A DNA stretch of 64,000 nucleotides, taken from positions 62,001-126,000 of the forward strand of contig UQYG01000004.1 of the NCBI GenBank assembly GCA_900545275.1. The letters are read 5' to 3'. The DNA comes from an uncultured Sutterella sp. Its GTDB lineage: Bacteria > Pseudomonadota > Gammaproteobacteria > Burkholderiales > Burkholderiaceae_F. Each line of letters begins with the position of its first letter. The stretch's first letter is position 1. This document shows positions 35,891 to 43,920 of the stretch, piece by piece. The translations under genes were made by a program, and so were the position numbers. The notes below the pieces were generated by a model. It worked only from the letters and a program-made list of their open reading frames with translations. It was not told the origin of the DNA and searched no databases.

Positions 35891-36643
35891 TCACTTCGCT
35901 TCGCCGAACCACTTCTTCCAGATCTTGTCGTATTCGCCGTTTTCCTTCAAGGTCTTGAGGGCGGCGTTCAGTTCTCCCTGCAGCTTGGCGTTCTGCTTCG
36001 TCACGACCATCGCGAAGTCGTCGGCGGAGAGCATCTGATCCGTCAGGTGCACGGTCTTCTGCGCGAGCGCGGGCTGCTGCACGAGGATGTAGTCCGTCAC
36101 GGGGCGGTCGTTGATGACGGCAACGGAATTGCCCGTCGAGAGATCCATGATGGCTTCGGAGGCGTTGTTGAAGGTCGTCACCTTGGCGCCTTCGATTTCC
36201 TTGGCCTTCGCGGCGGCGGTCGTGCCGATCTGTACGCCCACGGTCTTGCCCTTCAGGTCCTCGAACGTCTTGATGTCCTTGGCGGCTTCCTTCGTCACGA
36301 GGATCGTCAGACCCGACTTGTAGAAGGGATCCGTGAAGAGCACGCGCTTCTTGCGCTCTTCCGTGATCGAGAAGCCCGAAGCGCCCACGTCGGCCGTACC
36401 CGCCATGAGGGCCGGAATGATACCGTCAAAGCCGATGTTGAGGATTTCGACGTCGTAGCCCATTTCCTTGGCCATGGCGCGGATGAGATCCATTTCAAAC
36501 CCCGTCACTTCCTTTGTTTCGCTGTTGACGAATTCAAAGGGCGGGAAGGTCGGGTTCGTCGCGACGCGCAGCGTGGCGGCGTTGGCGACGCCCGAAATGA
36601 GGCCGGCGGCGATGAGGAGTGTGGCGGTGAGGGACTTGAGCAT
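35891..36643 (-). CDS. Polar amino acid ABC transporter substrate-binding protein
   Basis: A 250-residue periplasmic binding protein of the SBP_bac_3 family. Residues 1-22 are a signal peptide ending GVANA. The mature protein opens TLRVATNPTFPPFEF, then has GFEMDLIRAMAKEMG and FTDPFYKSGLTILV, all typical of arginine, lysine, glutamine or cystine binders. AAGGAA precedes the ATG. No permease or ATPase gene is adjacent, so it is an orphan component that must work with a transporter encoded elsewhere. It is divergent from the isoaspartyl dipeptidase gene. Confidence 0.92.
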   Translation of the reverse strand: MLKSLTATLLIAAGLISGVANAATLRVATNPTFPPFEFVNSETKEVTGFEMDLIRAMAKEMGYDVEILNIGFDGIIPALMAGTADVGASGFSITEERKKRVLFTDPFYKSGLTILVTKEAAKDIKTFEDLKGKTVGVQIGTTAAAKAKEIEGAKVTTFNNASEAIMDLSTGNSVAVINDRPVTDYILVQQPALAQKTVHLTDQMLSADDFAMVVTKQNAKLQGELNAALKTLKENGEYDKIWKKWFGEAK

Positions 36644-36976
36644 GATCGTTTTCCTTTTGGCGCGTTGAGTGGTTGTGCGGTCCGGGACTCTCGAGGGGGC
36701 GTCGAAAGTGCCCTTCGTTTCGAGTCACTATAGCGGCGGCGAAAGCGGCAAAGTGCTTCTCCCAAGCGCTTTTCTTCGAAAATCTGCACATCTTTTTCCC
36801 GTCGCCAACCCCGCTAGGACAAAGGTCCGAGTGGCCGACGTTTGGTCGACAAAACCCATTTTTCGGGCGACCCGGACGCCATGCCCCCAGGCCGCCTTCT
36901 ACGAGAAAATGCGGAATCCGACGCCCCCTTCGTTGCGCTATGATTCTAAGATTCGTCAACCGATTGGAGACCATCC
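36644..36976. other. Divergent promoter region of the binding protein and iadA
   Basis: About 330 bases with no gene. TATGAT at 36939-36944 is a possible -10 for iadA, and GGAGA precedes the iadA ATG. No convincing -35 or operator was identified. Confidence 0.4.
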
Positions 36977-38119
36977 ATGCATCCGATCCTCATCAAGAAC
37001 GCCGACGTCTACGCGCCGGAACACCTCGGAACCCGCGACATTTTCCTTGCGGGCGGCAAAATCGTCGCGATGGCTGAAAAGCTCGACGTGACCCTCCCCG
37101 ACCTCGAAGTGATCGACGCTGCGGGCTACATCGTGGCTCCGGGTCTTGTCGACCAGCACATCCACATTACGGGCGGCGGCGGCGAAGGCGGCTGGCACAG
37201 CCGCTGTCCCGAACTTGTCTTCTCCGAACTCGTGAAGGCGGGCGTGACGACCTTCCTCGGCGTCTCGGGCACCGACAGCATGACGCGCTCCGTCGAAAAC
37301 CTCCTCGCCAAGGTCCGCGGCCTCAAGAACGAAGGCGCCTCGGGCTGGATGTGGACGAGCAACTACGCCTATCCGGTCACCACGATCACGAAGGACGTGC
37401 GCACCGACATGCTCGCGATTCCGGAAGTGCTCGGCGTGAAGATCGCCCTGGGCGACCACCGCTCCTCCTTCCCCAATCAGCACGAAATCATGCAGATCCT
37501 CGCTGACGTCCGCGTCTCGGGGATGCTTACGGGCAAGACCGGGTTCCTTCACGTTCACCTCGGCGACTTCCCGTATTCGTTTGACATGTTCGACGAATGC
37601 GTCGCGCAGGGCATGCCCATCAAGCACATCCGTCCGACGCACGTCGCGCGCCATCCCGAAGTCTTCCGCCGCGCCTGCGAATTCGCCAAGAAGGGCGGCT
37701 TCATCGACATCACGACGGGCGGCGGCAACTACATGGGTTCGGCCGCCGACGCCGTGCGCGCCGCGCTCGCCGACGGCGTTCCGTTCGACCGCATCACGCT
37801 CAGCTCCGACGGCCACGGCTCGATGCCGCGCTTCAACGAAGCGGGCGAAATGGTGGGCTTGGGCATCGGATCGATCATGTGCGACATCGAAACGATCCGC
37901 GAACTGAAGGACGAACTCGGCGTCGAAAAGGCCCTCACCCCGATGACCAAGACGGTCGCGGGCGCCCTCGGTCTCGAAACGAAGGGCGGCATCGCCGTCG
38001 GCAAGGACGCCGACCTTCTCTTCCTCACGAAGGACTTCGAACCCGAGTGGGTCTTCATGATGGGCAAGGTCGCCATGCGTCAGGGCGAAGTCGTCATGAA
38101 GGGCGCCTTCGAAGAATAA
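36977..38119 (+). CDS. iadA: Isoaspartyl dipeptidase
   Basis: IadA is a zinc metallopeptidase of the amidohydrolase superfamily that cleaves beta-aspartyl dipeptides from damaged proteins. The 380-residue protein has the HxH motif in GLVDQHIHITGGGGEGG and TPTHVARHPEVF-like His positions (HIRPTHVARHPEVF). SSDGHGSMPRFNEAGEMVG holds the late Asp and substrate-loop residues. Length matches E. coli IadA (390). No signal peptide is seen. The divergent neighbour is an amino acid binding protein, consistent with peptide or aspartate scavenging. Confidence 0.93.
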   Translation: MHPILIKNADVYAPEHLGTRDIFLAGGKIVAMAEKLDVTLPDLEVIDAAGYIVAPGLVDQHIHITGGGGEGGWHSRCPELVFSELVKAGVTTFLGVSGTDSMTRSVENLLAKVRGLKNEGASGWMWTSNYAYPVTTITKDVRTDMLAIPEVLGVKIALGDHRSSFPNQHEIMQILADVRVSGMLTGKTGFLHVHLGDFPYSFDMFDECVAQGMPIKHIRPTHVARHPEVFRRACEFAKKGGFIDITTGGGNYMGSAADAVRAALADGVPFDRITLSSDGHGSMPRFNEAGEMVGLGIGSIMCDIETIRELKDELGVEKALTPMTKTVAGALGLETKGGIAVGKDADLLFLTKDFEPEWVFMMGKVAMRQGEVVMKGAFEE

Positions 38120-38147
38120 TTCGAAGCGTCAGACGCCTTGCATCGAA

Positions 38148-38183
38148 GCCGTCCGTTCGGTACGCCCGAACGGGCGGCTTTTT
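38148..38183 (+). terminator. Rho-independent terminator of iadA
   Basis: GCCGTCCGTTCGG (38148-38160) pairs with CCGAACGGGCGGC (38166-38178) around a short loop and is followed by TTTTT. The stem has one bulge or G-U pair. Confidence 0.85.
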
Positions 38184-38479
38184 CGTCTCGAACCCTCGAA
38201 AGAACAGGTAAATCAAAAAGATAGAAAAAAGATATCAGATCGCTATTTCACAACAGAATAACGCTTTTCGTCTGTTGGTATTCCTGAAAATAGGCTTCGC
38301 ACAAACCGTTGCGGAAGTACCTTTCCGTTAAGAAACCGATGGCGCTTCGAATTTCCTCGCTTTCGCACGAGACATCCCTCTCTCGGACTATGGGCGTATG
38401 TCTTTGCGCTATGCAAAATGAAAAGATGACTTCCTTCGGGGAGTCCGACCATCCCGCCCCCCTTTCGGAGACCCCACAC
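38184..38479. other. Upstream region of the nap operon
   Basis: About 300 AT-richer bases between the iadA terminator and napD. No perfect FNR-type TTGAT-N4-ATCAA site or Nar-type site was found by eye. The nap promoter must lie here. Confidence 0.4.
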
Positions 38480-38734
38480 GTGAACTATTCCGCCGTGCTC
38501 GTTTTGTGCGAACCCGGTCGGCTGGCCGACGTGCGCCGACTCGCCGAAGCGCTTCCCTGGTTTGAAGCGCATCAGGAAGACGCCGAACACCATCGCTTCA
38601 TCGGCGTGATCGAATCTTCCGACACCGACCAACAAGTCGAGTATTTCCGCATTCTGCAGACCATGGACGGCGTTCGAGACGTCTCGCTCGTCGTTCACCG
38701 GTTCGAGTCGTCCCCCGAGGACGCCGAATCCTGA
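38480..38734 (+). CDS. napD: NapD-like chaperone for periplasmic nitrate reductase
   Basis: NapD binds the Tat signal peptide of NapA until its molybdenum cofactor is loaded. The small ferredoxin-fold protein opens NYSAVLVLCEPGRLADV and ends with MDGVRDVSLVVHRFE, close to the NapD pattern. A GTG start at 38480 with GGAG 9 bases upstream gives 84 residues, the usual NapD size; ATG starts at 38411 or 38426 would add an atypical extension. napA follows 42 bases later. Confidence 0.85.
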   Translation: MNYSAVLVLCEPGRLADVRRLAEALPWFEAHQEDAEHHRFIGVIESSDTDQQVEYFRILQTMDGVRDVSLVVHRFESSPEDAES

Positions 38735-38776
38735 CCACCTTTACCCTCGTTTTCCATATTTTCGGAGACCCACAAC

Positions 38777-41521
38777 ATGGAAAAACGCATTGAAATCGTT
38801 GACGTGCGCCGCCGCGCGCTCCTCAAGTCCGGTCTTGCGGCCTCCGCCGCGATGACGATCGGCCTTCCCGTTTCGGCCGAAGAAAAGGCGGCCGCCACCG
38901 CCAGTGAAGACGGCATTGCCTGGCACAAGGGCGTCTGCCGCTTCTGCGGCACGGGCTGCGGCCTCTTGGTCGGCGTCAAGAACGGCCGCGTCGTCGCGAC
39001 GAAGGGCGACCCCGACGCGCCCGTGAACCGCGGCCTCAACTGCGTGAAGGGCTACTTCAACGCCAAGATCCCCTACGGCCGCGACCGTCTGACGCAGCCG
39101 CTCATGCGCCGCACGAACGGAAAGTTCGACAAGAACGGCAAGTTCGAGCCCGTCAGCTGGGACGAAGCCTTCGACGAAATGGCCAGGCAGTTCAAGCGCG
39201 TCTATGAGAAGAAGGGGCCCTCGGGCGTCTCGATCATCGGCTCGGGCCAGTACACGATTCCCGAAGCCTACACCGCGTCGAAACTGATGAAGGGGGGCTT
39301 TCGCTCGAACAACATCGACCCGAACGCCCGTCTTTGCATGGCCTCGGCCGTCGTGGGCTTCTATCAGACCTTCGGCGTCGACGAACCTGCGAACCACTAC
39401 GGCGACATTGAACTGGCCGACACCATGCTCCTCTGGGGCAACAACATGGCCGAAGCCCACCCGGTTCTTTGGTCGCGCGTCGCGAACCGCAAGCTGACGG
39501 CCAAGTCGACGAAGCTCATCAACATCACGACGTTTCGCAACCTCTCGTCGGGCCTCGCCGACGAAACGATCGTCTTCAAGCCCGGTACGGACCTCGCGAT
39601 CCTCAACTACCTCATCCGCGAAATCTATGCGCGCGGCAAGGTCAACCGCGAATTCGTCGAAAAGCACTGCGTCTTCGCGGCGGGCGTGACCGACATCGGC
39701 TTTGGCCTTCGCAACTCCGACAAGTTCGCCTATCCGGCCGAAAAGGACGTCATGCAGCGTCAGCTCGTCGTAAAGCTCGACGCCGACGAGGCGATTGCGC
39801 AGGGCCGCAAGGTCGGCGAAGAAGTCCCGCAGAAGAATTCGGGCGGCACCGCCGGCAAGCACTGGCGCATCAGCGAAGAGGAATTCAGGAAGGGGCTCGA
39901 ACCCTACACGCTCGACTTCGTCGCGAAGCTCGCCAAGGGCGACGCCGACGAGTCGATCGAAACCTTCAAGAAGAAACTCGTCGACCTCGCCGACCTCGTC
40001 TGCGACACGAAGCGCAACCTCATGAGCTTCTGGTGCATGGGCGTGAATCAACATACGCGGGGCGTGTGGGTGAACGAACAGATCTACGACCTGCATCTGC
40101 TCCTCGGAAAGCACGGCTTGCCCGGCAACGGCGCCTTCTCGCTCACGGGCCAACCTTCGGCCTGCGGCTCCGCCCGTGAAGTGGGGGCCTTCTGCCACCG
40201 ACTGCCATCCGACATGCTCGTTGCGAATCCTAAGCACCGCGCCAAGACCGAGTCGATCTGGAAGATCCCCGAAGGCACGCTCAACCCGAAGGTCGGGGCA
40301 TCCCTCATGGAAATCCTGCGCGGCCTCGAAGACAAGTCGATCAACTTCGTCTGGACACAGGTCGTCAACATCTTCCAGTCGTCTCCGAACAATACGCACT
40401 GGGTCCGCGCCGCGCGCGATCCGGAAAACTTCGTCGTCGTGGCCGACGTCTATCCGACCTACAGCGCCCGCTGCGCCGACCTGATTCTCCCGGCCGCGAT
40501 GCACTTTGAAAAATGGGGCCTCTACGGCAACGGCGAACGCCGCACGCAGGGCTGGCATCAGGTGACGGAACCCGCGGGCGAGAGCCGCTCCGACATCTGG
40601 ATGATGATGGAGTTCGCCAAGCGCTTCAAAGTTTCCGAAACCTGGGGCGCCGTGCCTCTGAAGGGCGTTCCGGGCGACAAGCTCCCCGACGTGCTCGAAA
40701 AGGCCGAGGCCATGGGGATCGACTCGAACGCCACGCTCTACGACGTGCTCTTCGCTCCGTCCGAATCGCGCAACGCCGTCTGGCCCGACCCGAAGTATCC
40801 GAACGAATTGAACGGCACCGGCAAGGCGCTCGGCCTGCCCTACTTCCCGGAAAAGGCGCTCTTCAACGAGTACCGTCAGTTCACGCTCGGCGACGGGCAC
40901 GACCTCGCCGATTTCGACACCTACATGGATCCTAAGGTCCGCGGTCTTCTCTGGCCGGTCGTCGACGGCAAGGAAACGCCCTACCGCTTCAATACGGAAT
41001 TTGATCCGTTTGCGAAGGAAGACGCGCTCTTCTACGGCAAACTCATGAAGGACATGGCGACGGGCGACCTATACGGCGTCACCGACCCGAAGGCCGTCGT
41101 CTATTCGGGCAAGGCCAAGATCTTCTTCCGACCCTACGCCGCTCCGGTCGAGCAACCTGACGCCCACTACGACCTGTGGTTGTCGACGGGCCGCATCCTC
41201 GAGCACTGGCACACGGGTTCGATGACGCGCCGCGTGCCCGAACTCCACCGCGCCGCCGCCCAGGCCTACCTCTACATGAACCCGCACGACGCCGAAGCCC
41301 GCGGCCTTAAGCGCGGCGACCGAGCCAAGGTCACGAGCCGACACGGCGAATGCACGGCCGTCGTCGAAACGCAGATCCGCAACATCATGCCCCGCGGCAT
41401 GACGTGGCTCGCCTTCTTCGACGAAGCCGTCATGACGAACGCCGTCTGCATCGACGCCACCGACCCGATCTCTCTTGAGCCCGACTACAAGAAGACCGCG
41501 GTCCGCGTGACAAAGGCCTGA
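38777..41521 (+). CDS. napA: Periplasmic nitrate reductase catalytic subunit
   Basis: NapA reduces nitrate to nitrite in the periplasm using Mo-bis-MGD and one [4Fe-4S] cluster. Residues 1-40 hold a Tat signal (VRRRALLKSGLAASAAM). The cluster ligands are in CRFCGTGCGLLVGV and, further on, LNCVKGYF. The Mo-ligand Cys is in NARLCMASAVVGF. At 914 residues it is somewhat longer than E. coli NapA (828), close to epsilonproteobacterial forms. GGAG precedes the ATG. The order napD-A-G-H-B follows without napC. Confidence 0.96.
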   Translation: MEKRIEIVDVRRRALLKSGLAASAAMTIGLPVSAEEKAAATASEDGIAWHKGVCRFCGTGCGLLVGVKNGRVVATKGDPDAPVNRGLNCVKGYFNAKIPYGRDRLTQPLMRRTNGKFDKNGKFEPVSWDEAFDEMARQFKRVYEKKGPSGVSIIGSGQYTIPEAYTASKLMKGGFRSNNIDPNARLCMASAVVGFYQTFGVDEPANHYGDIELADTMLLWGNNMAEAHPVLWSRVANRKLTAKSTKLINITTFRNLSSGLADETIVFKPGTDLAILNYLIREIYARGKVNREFVEKHCVFAAGVTDIGFGLRNSDKFAYPAEKDVMQRQLVVKLDADEAIAQGRKVGEEVPQKNSGGTAGKHWRISEEEFRKGLEPYTLDFVAKLAKGDADESIETFKKKLVDLADLVCDTKRNLMSFWCMGVNQHTRGVWVNEQIYDLHLLLGKHGLPGNGAFSLTGQPSACGSAREVGAFCHRLPSDMLVANPKHRAKTESIWKIPEGTLNPKVGASLMEILRGLEDKSINFVWTQVVNIFQSSPNNTHWVRAARDPENFVVVADVYPTYSARCADLILPAAMHFEKWGLYGNGERRTQGWHQVTEPAGESRSDIWMMMEFAKRFKVSETWGAVPLKGVPGDKLPDVLEKAEAMGIDSNATLYDVLFAPSESRNAVWPDPKYPNELNGTGKALGLPYFPEKALFNEYRQFTLGDGHDLADFDTYMDPKVRGLLWPVVDGKETPYRFNTEFDPFAKEDALFYGKLMKDMATGDLYGVTDPKAVVYSGKAKIFFRPYAAPVEQPDAHYDLWLSTGRILEHWHTGSMTRRVPELHRAAAQAYLYMNPHDAEARGLKRGDRAKVTSRHGECTAVVETQIRNIMPRGMTWLAFFDEAVMTNAVCIDATDPISLEPDYKKTAVRVTKA

Positions 41522-41522
41522 T

Positions 41523-42299
41523 ATGGCTGACGACCCGAAAGTCAATCGCCGGCGCTTCCTCGCCGGGGCCGCCGAAGCGGGTGCCGCCTGCATCGTGCTC
41601 GGTCTCGGCTGGGGGGCGGTGTCGATGCGCGACGCAAACGCCCGTTGGGTGCCGCGTCCGCCGGGGGCGCTTCTCGGCAAGGACTTCCTTGCCGCCTGCG
41701 CGCACTGCGGACAGTGCGTCGCCGCGTGTCCCTATGAGACGCTCAAAATCGCCGGGATCGGCGACCCCGCGCCCGTGGGGACGCCCTACTTCGAGCCCGC
41801 AAAGACCCCCTGTTACATGTGCGAGGATCTCGCCTGCGTCAAGGCCTGTCCCACGGGAGCGCTTTCCCCCGAACTCGAGTCGATCCGCGACGCCCGCATG
41901 GGCGTAGCGATGATCGACCCGAACGCCTGTCTTTCCTGGCAGGGACTGCGCTGCGAAGTGTGCTTCCGCGACTGTCCCCTGAGTAGCGAAGCGATCGTGC
42001 TGAGCCCGCATCCTCGGGAATTGAGCAAGCACGCCGTCTTCGTGCCGGAAATCCGGCCGGAGAAGTGCACGGGGTGCGGTTTGTGCATCAAGAGCTGCCC
42101 CACCGATAAGCCCGCCGTGCGCATCCACGATCCGGAGCGTACTCTGGGCGAAATCGGACGGCACTACCGCCTCGGCTGGCTCGAAGCGGACGATCCGAAG
42201 AACCAAAGAAGCGCGCCGGAACCCGACGCAGAACCCGCTGAAGAACCGTCGCCCTTTGCGTCGGGGCTCGACTACCTCAATCAGGAGGTGTTGCCGTGA
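41523..42299 (+). CDS. napG: NapG ferredoxin-type protein
   Basis: NapG is a periplasmic iron-sulfur protein that, with NapH, passes quinol electrons towards NapB/NapA. A Tat signal is visible at VNRRRFLAGAAEAGAA. Four cluster-binding blocks follow: CAHCGQCVAACP, CYMCEDLACVKACP, CLSWQGLRCEVCFRDCP and CTGCGLCIKSCP. It has 258 residues, normal for the family. It starts 1 base after napA and its stop overlaps the GTG of napH. Confidence 0.95.
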   Translation: MADDPKVNRRRFLAGAAEAGAACIVLGLGWGAVSMRDANARWVPRPPGALLGKDFLAACAHCGQCVAACPYETLKIAGIGDPAPVGTPYFEPAKTPCYMCEDLACVKACPTGALSPELESIRDARMGVAMIDPNACLSWQGLRCEVCFRDCPLSSEAIVLSPHPRELSKHAVFVPEIRPEKCTGCGLCIKSCPTDKPAVRIHDPERTLGEIGRHYRLGWLEADDPKNQRSAPEPDAEPAEEPSPFASGLDYLNQEVLP

Positions 42300-43198
42300 A
42301 GCCCGAAATTCGTCATCTGCCGCCTGCCAAGACCTGGTGCGAACGGCTGCACCGAAACCGCTTCGGTCTCGCGCGCCATCTCGTGCAGGTTCTGGTGCTC
42401 CTGGCCTTCGTCGGGACGGCCCGCTGGGGCTGGACGATTGCGGGCGAAAAGCTCCTCTCCGGGGACCTTTCGAGTTCGCTCGTTCTCGGAACGATTCCGC
42501 TCTCGGACCCGCTCGCGCTCCTCGAGCGTCTCTTTGCGGGTCACCTCCCGCAGGGCGCGGCGCTTCTCGGAGCCGTGATCGTCTTCGTCCTCTACGCGGT
42601 GCTCGGTTCGCGCACCTTCTGCGGCTGGGTCTGTCCGATGAATCTCGTCACCGACCTCGCCGACGCGCTGCGCCGGGCTCTGAAGCTTGACGCCGACCTC
42701 GTGCGCCTCTCGAAAGGCGTTCGCTACGCGTCGCTCGTCACCGCCCTTTTGGCGAGCGCCGCGACGGGCGTCGCCGCCTTCGAGGCGGTGAGTCCGCAGG
42801 CCTTCCTCTGGCGCGACGTCGTCTGGGGGACGGGACTCGGAGCCCTTTCGGCCGCGCTCGGGATCTTCGCGCTCGACCTCGCGCTTTTGCGCCACGGTTG
42901 GTGCGGACATCTCTGCCCCTTGGGCGCCTTCTGGACCGTCGTCGGAAAAGTCGTCGGCCGCGTCTTCGGACGCAGCCTCGTCGGGATCGCGTTTGAAAAG
43001 AACCGCTGCACGCACTGCGGCGACTGTCTGCGCGTCTGTCCCGAACCGCAAATCATTCGTTTTAAGGAACTCGAAGCGAAGGGCCGCATTCCCACGGGCG
43101 AGTGCCTCAACTGCGGGAAGTGCCTCGAAGTCTGTCCCGAGGACGCGCTTCGCTTCACCGTTCGATCCAATTCACAGGGAGACTCTCATGATTCGTAA
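42296..43198 (+). CDS. napH: NapH quinol dehydrogenase membrane component
   Basis: NapH is an inner-membrane polyferredoxin that oxidises quinol and hands electrons to NapG. The 300-residue protein has about four membrane helices, the two conserved CxxxCP motifs (CGWVCPMNL, CGHLCPLGAFW) and two C-terminal [4Fe-4S] sets (CTHCGDCLRVCP, CLNCGKCLEVCP). The start is GTG within the napG stop (GTGA overlap). It overlaps napB by 11 bases. Confidence 0.95.
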   Translation: MKPEIRHLPPAKTWCERLHRNRFGLARHLVQVLVLLAFVGTARWGWTIAGEKLLSGDLSSSLVLGTIPLSDPLALLERLFAGHLPQGAALLGAVIVFVLYAVLGSRTFCGWVCPMNLVTDLADALRRALKLDADLVRLSKGVRYASLVTALLASAATGVAAFEAVSPQAFLWRDVVWGTGLGALSAALGIFALDLALLRHGWCGHLCPLGAFWTVVGKVVGRVFGRSLVGIAFEKNRCTHCGDCLRVCPEPQIIRFKELEAKGRIPTGECLNCGKCLEVCPEDALRFTVRSNSQGDSHDS

Positions 43199-43505
43199 AC
43201 TCTCCGTTTCTCTGCTTGCCGCGGCCTTCGGCGCGGCTCTCTCCACCGCCGCGTTTGCCGTGGACACGCCGATCAACGGCGCCCCGAAACCCGTTCCGCA
43301 CTCCGTGACCGAATATCTCCCGATCACGCAGGACAAGAACGCGTGCATCCTCTGCCACAAGCGGGCCGGTGCGCAGCCGAAGAAGGGCGAAATCCCCGCC
43401 ACCCACTATGAGAAGGACGGAAAGCTCTCCGCCCTGCGCTGGGAATGCTCGCTCTGCCACGCGCCCAACGTCGATCAGTCGACGTATTCCTTCCAGCTGC
43501 AGTGA
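43188..43505 (+). CDS. napB: NapB diheme cytochrome subunit of periplasmic nitrate reductase
   Basis: NapB carries electrons to NapA through two c-type hemes. The 105-residue precursor has a signal peptide of about 23 residues ending TAAFA and two CxxCH sites, CILCH and CSLCH. It is at the short end of the NapB range. AGGGAG lies just before the ATG, which overlaps the end of napH. A strong terminator follows, so napB ends the operon. Confidence 0.92.
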   Translation: MIRKLSVSLLAAAFGAALSTAAFAVDTPINGAPKPVPHSVTEYLPITQDKNACILCHKRAGAQPKKGEIPATHYEKDGKLSALRWECSLCHAPNVDQSTYSFQLQ

Positions 43506-43550
43506 TGCCGGGATAGAGGCCTTCGGGCCTCTTCTGCGCGTTCAAGCACA

Positions 43551-43586
43551 AACGCCGCTTTGGTTTCCCGAGGCGGCGTTTTTTTT
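43551..43586 (+). terminator. Rho-independent terminator of the nap operon
   Basis: AACGCCGC (43551-43558) pairs with GCGGCGTT (43573-43580) and eight or more T residues follow. A smaller hairpin, GAGGCC-TTCG-GGCCTC (43516-43531), lies just upstream. Confidence 0.9.
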
Positions 43587-43601
43587 GGGGCAGGGCGCGT
43601 C

Positions 43602-43832
43602 TTATCCGCGCTCGTCCATGCGCTTCACCTTCGCGCCCGTGAGCGTCACGGTAAAGCACGTGCCTTTCGGAGAACTCTCCAGGTTCACGCGCCAGCCGCA
43701 GCGGTCCGCGATGCGCTTCACCACCGACAACCCGACGCCCGACCCCTCGTGCCCCGCGGACGAAGTGCCGCGGAAGAACTTCTCGTAGATCCGCTCCCGC
43801 TCCTCCAGCCTTCGGGCCGCATCGCTCCGACG
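43602..43832 (-). pseudogene. C-terminal remnant of a sensor histidine kinase
   Basis: In the minus frame ending with the stop at 43602, the translation reads LEERERIYEKFFRGTSSAG, then HEGSGVGLSVVKRIADRCGW, then GTCFTVTLTG. This is the F-box, G2-box and last strands of a HATPase_c domain. No dimerisation domain, sensor or N and G1 boxes can be found upstream: the homology stops near 43830, about 90 bases before the MMPL gene on the other strand. It is therefore a broken gene end of about 77 codons. No response regulator gene is adjacent. Confidence 0.75.
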
Positions 43833-43920
43833 GATTGGTTGGGAAAGGGGGCGGTGCGGCCCGTTTTTTCGTTCTTCCGATAGAATGTCTCCTTTCCCAC
43901 AAAAACTTCATGCCCGAACC

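Noticed and set aside
35533..35958. 141-codon plus-strand ORF after the exporter operon
   Set aside because: It has no ribosome site, Ser/Arg-heavy composition and runs into the convergent binding-protein gene and its terminator.
38741..40900. 719-codon ORF antisense to napA
   Set aside because: Mirror frame of napA codon bias; it has no features of a real protein.
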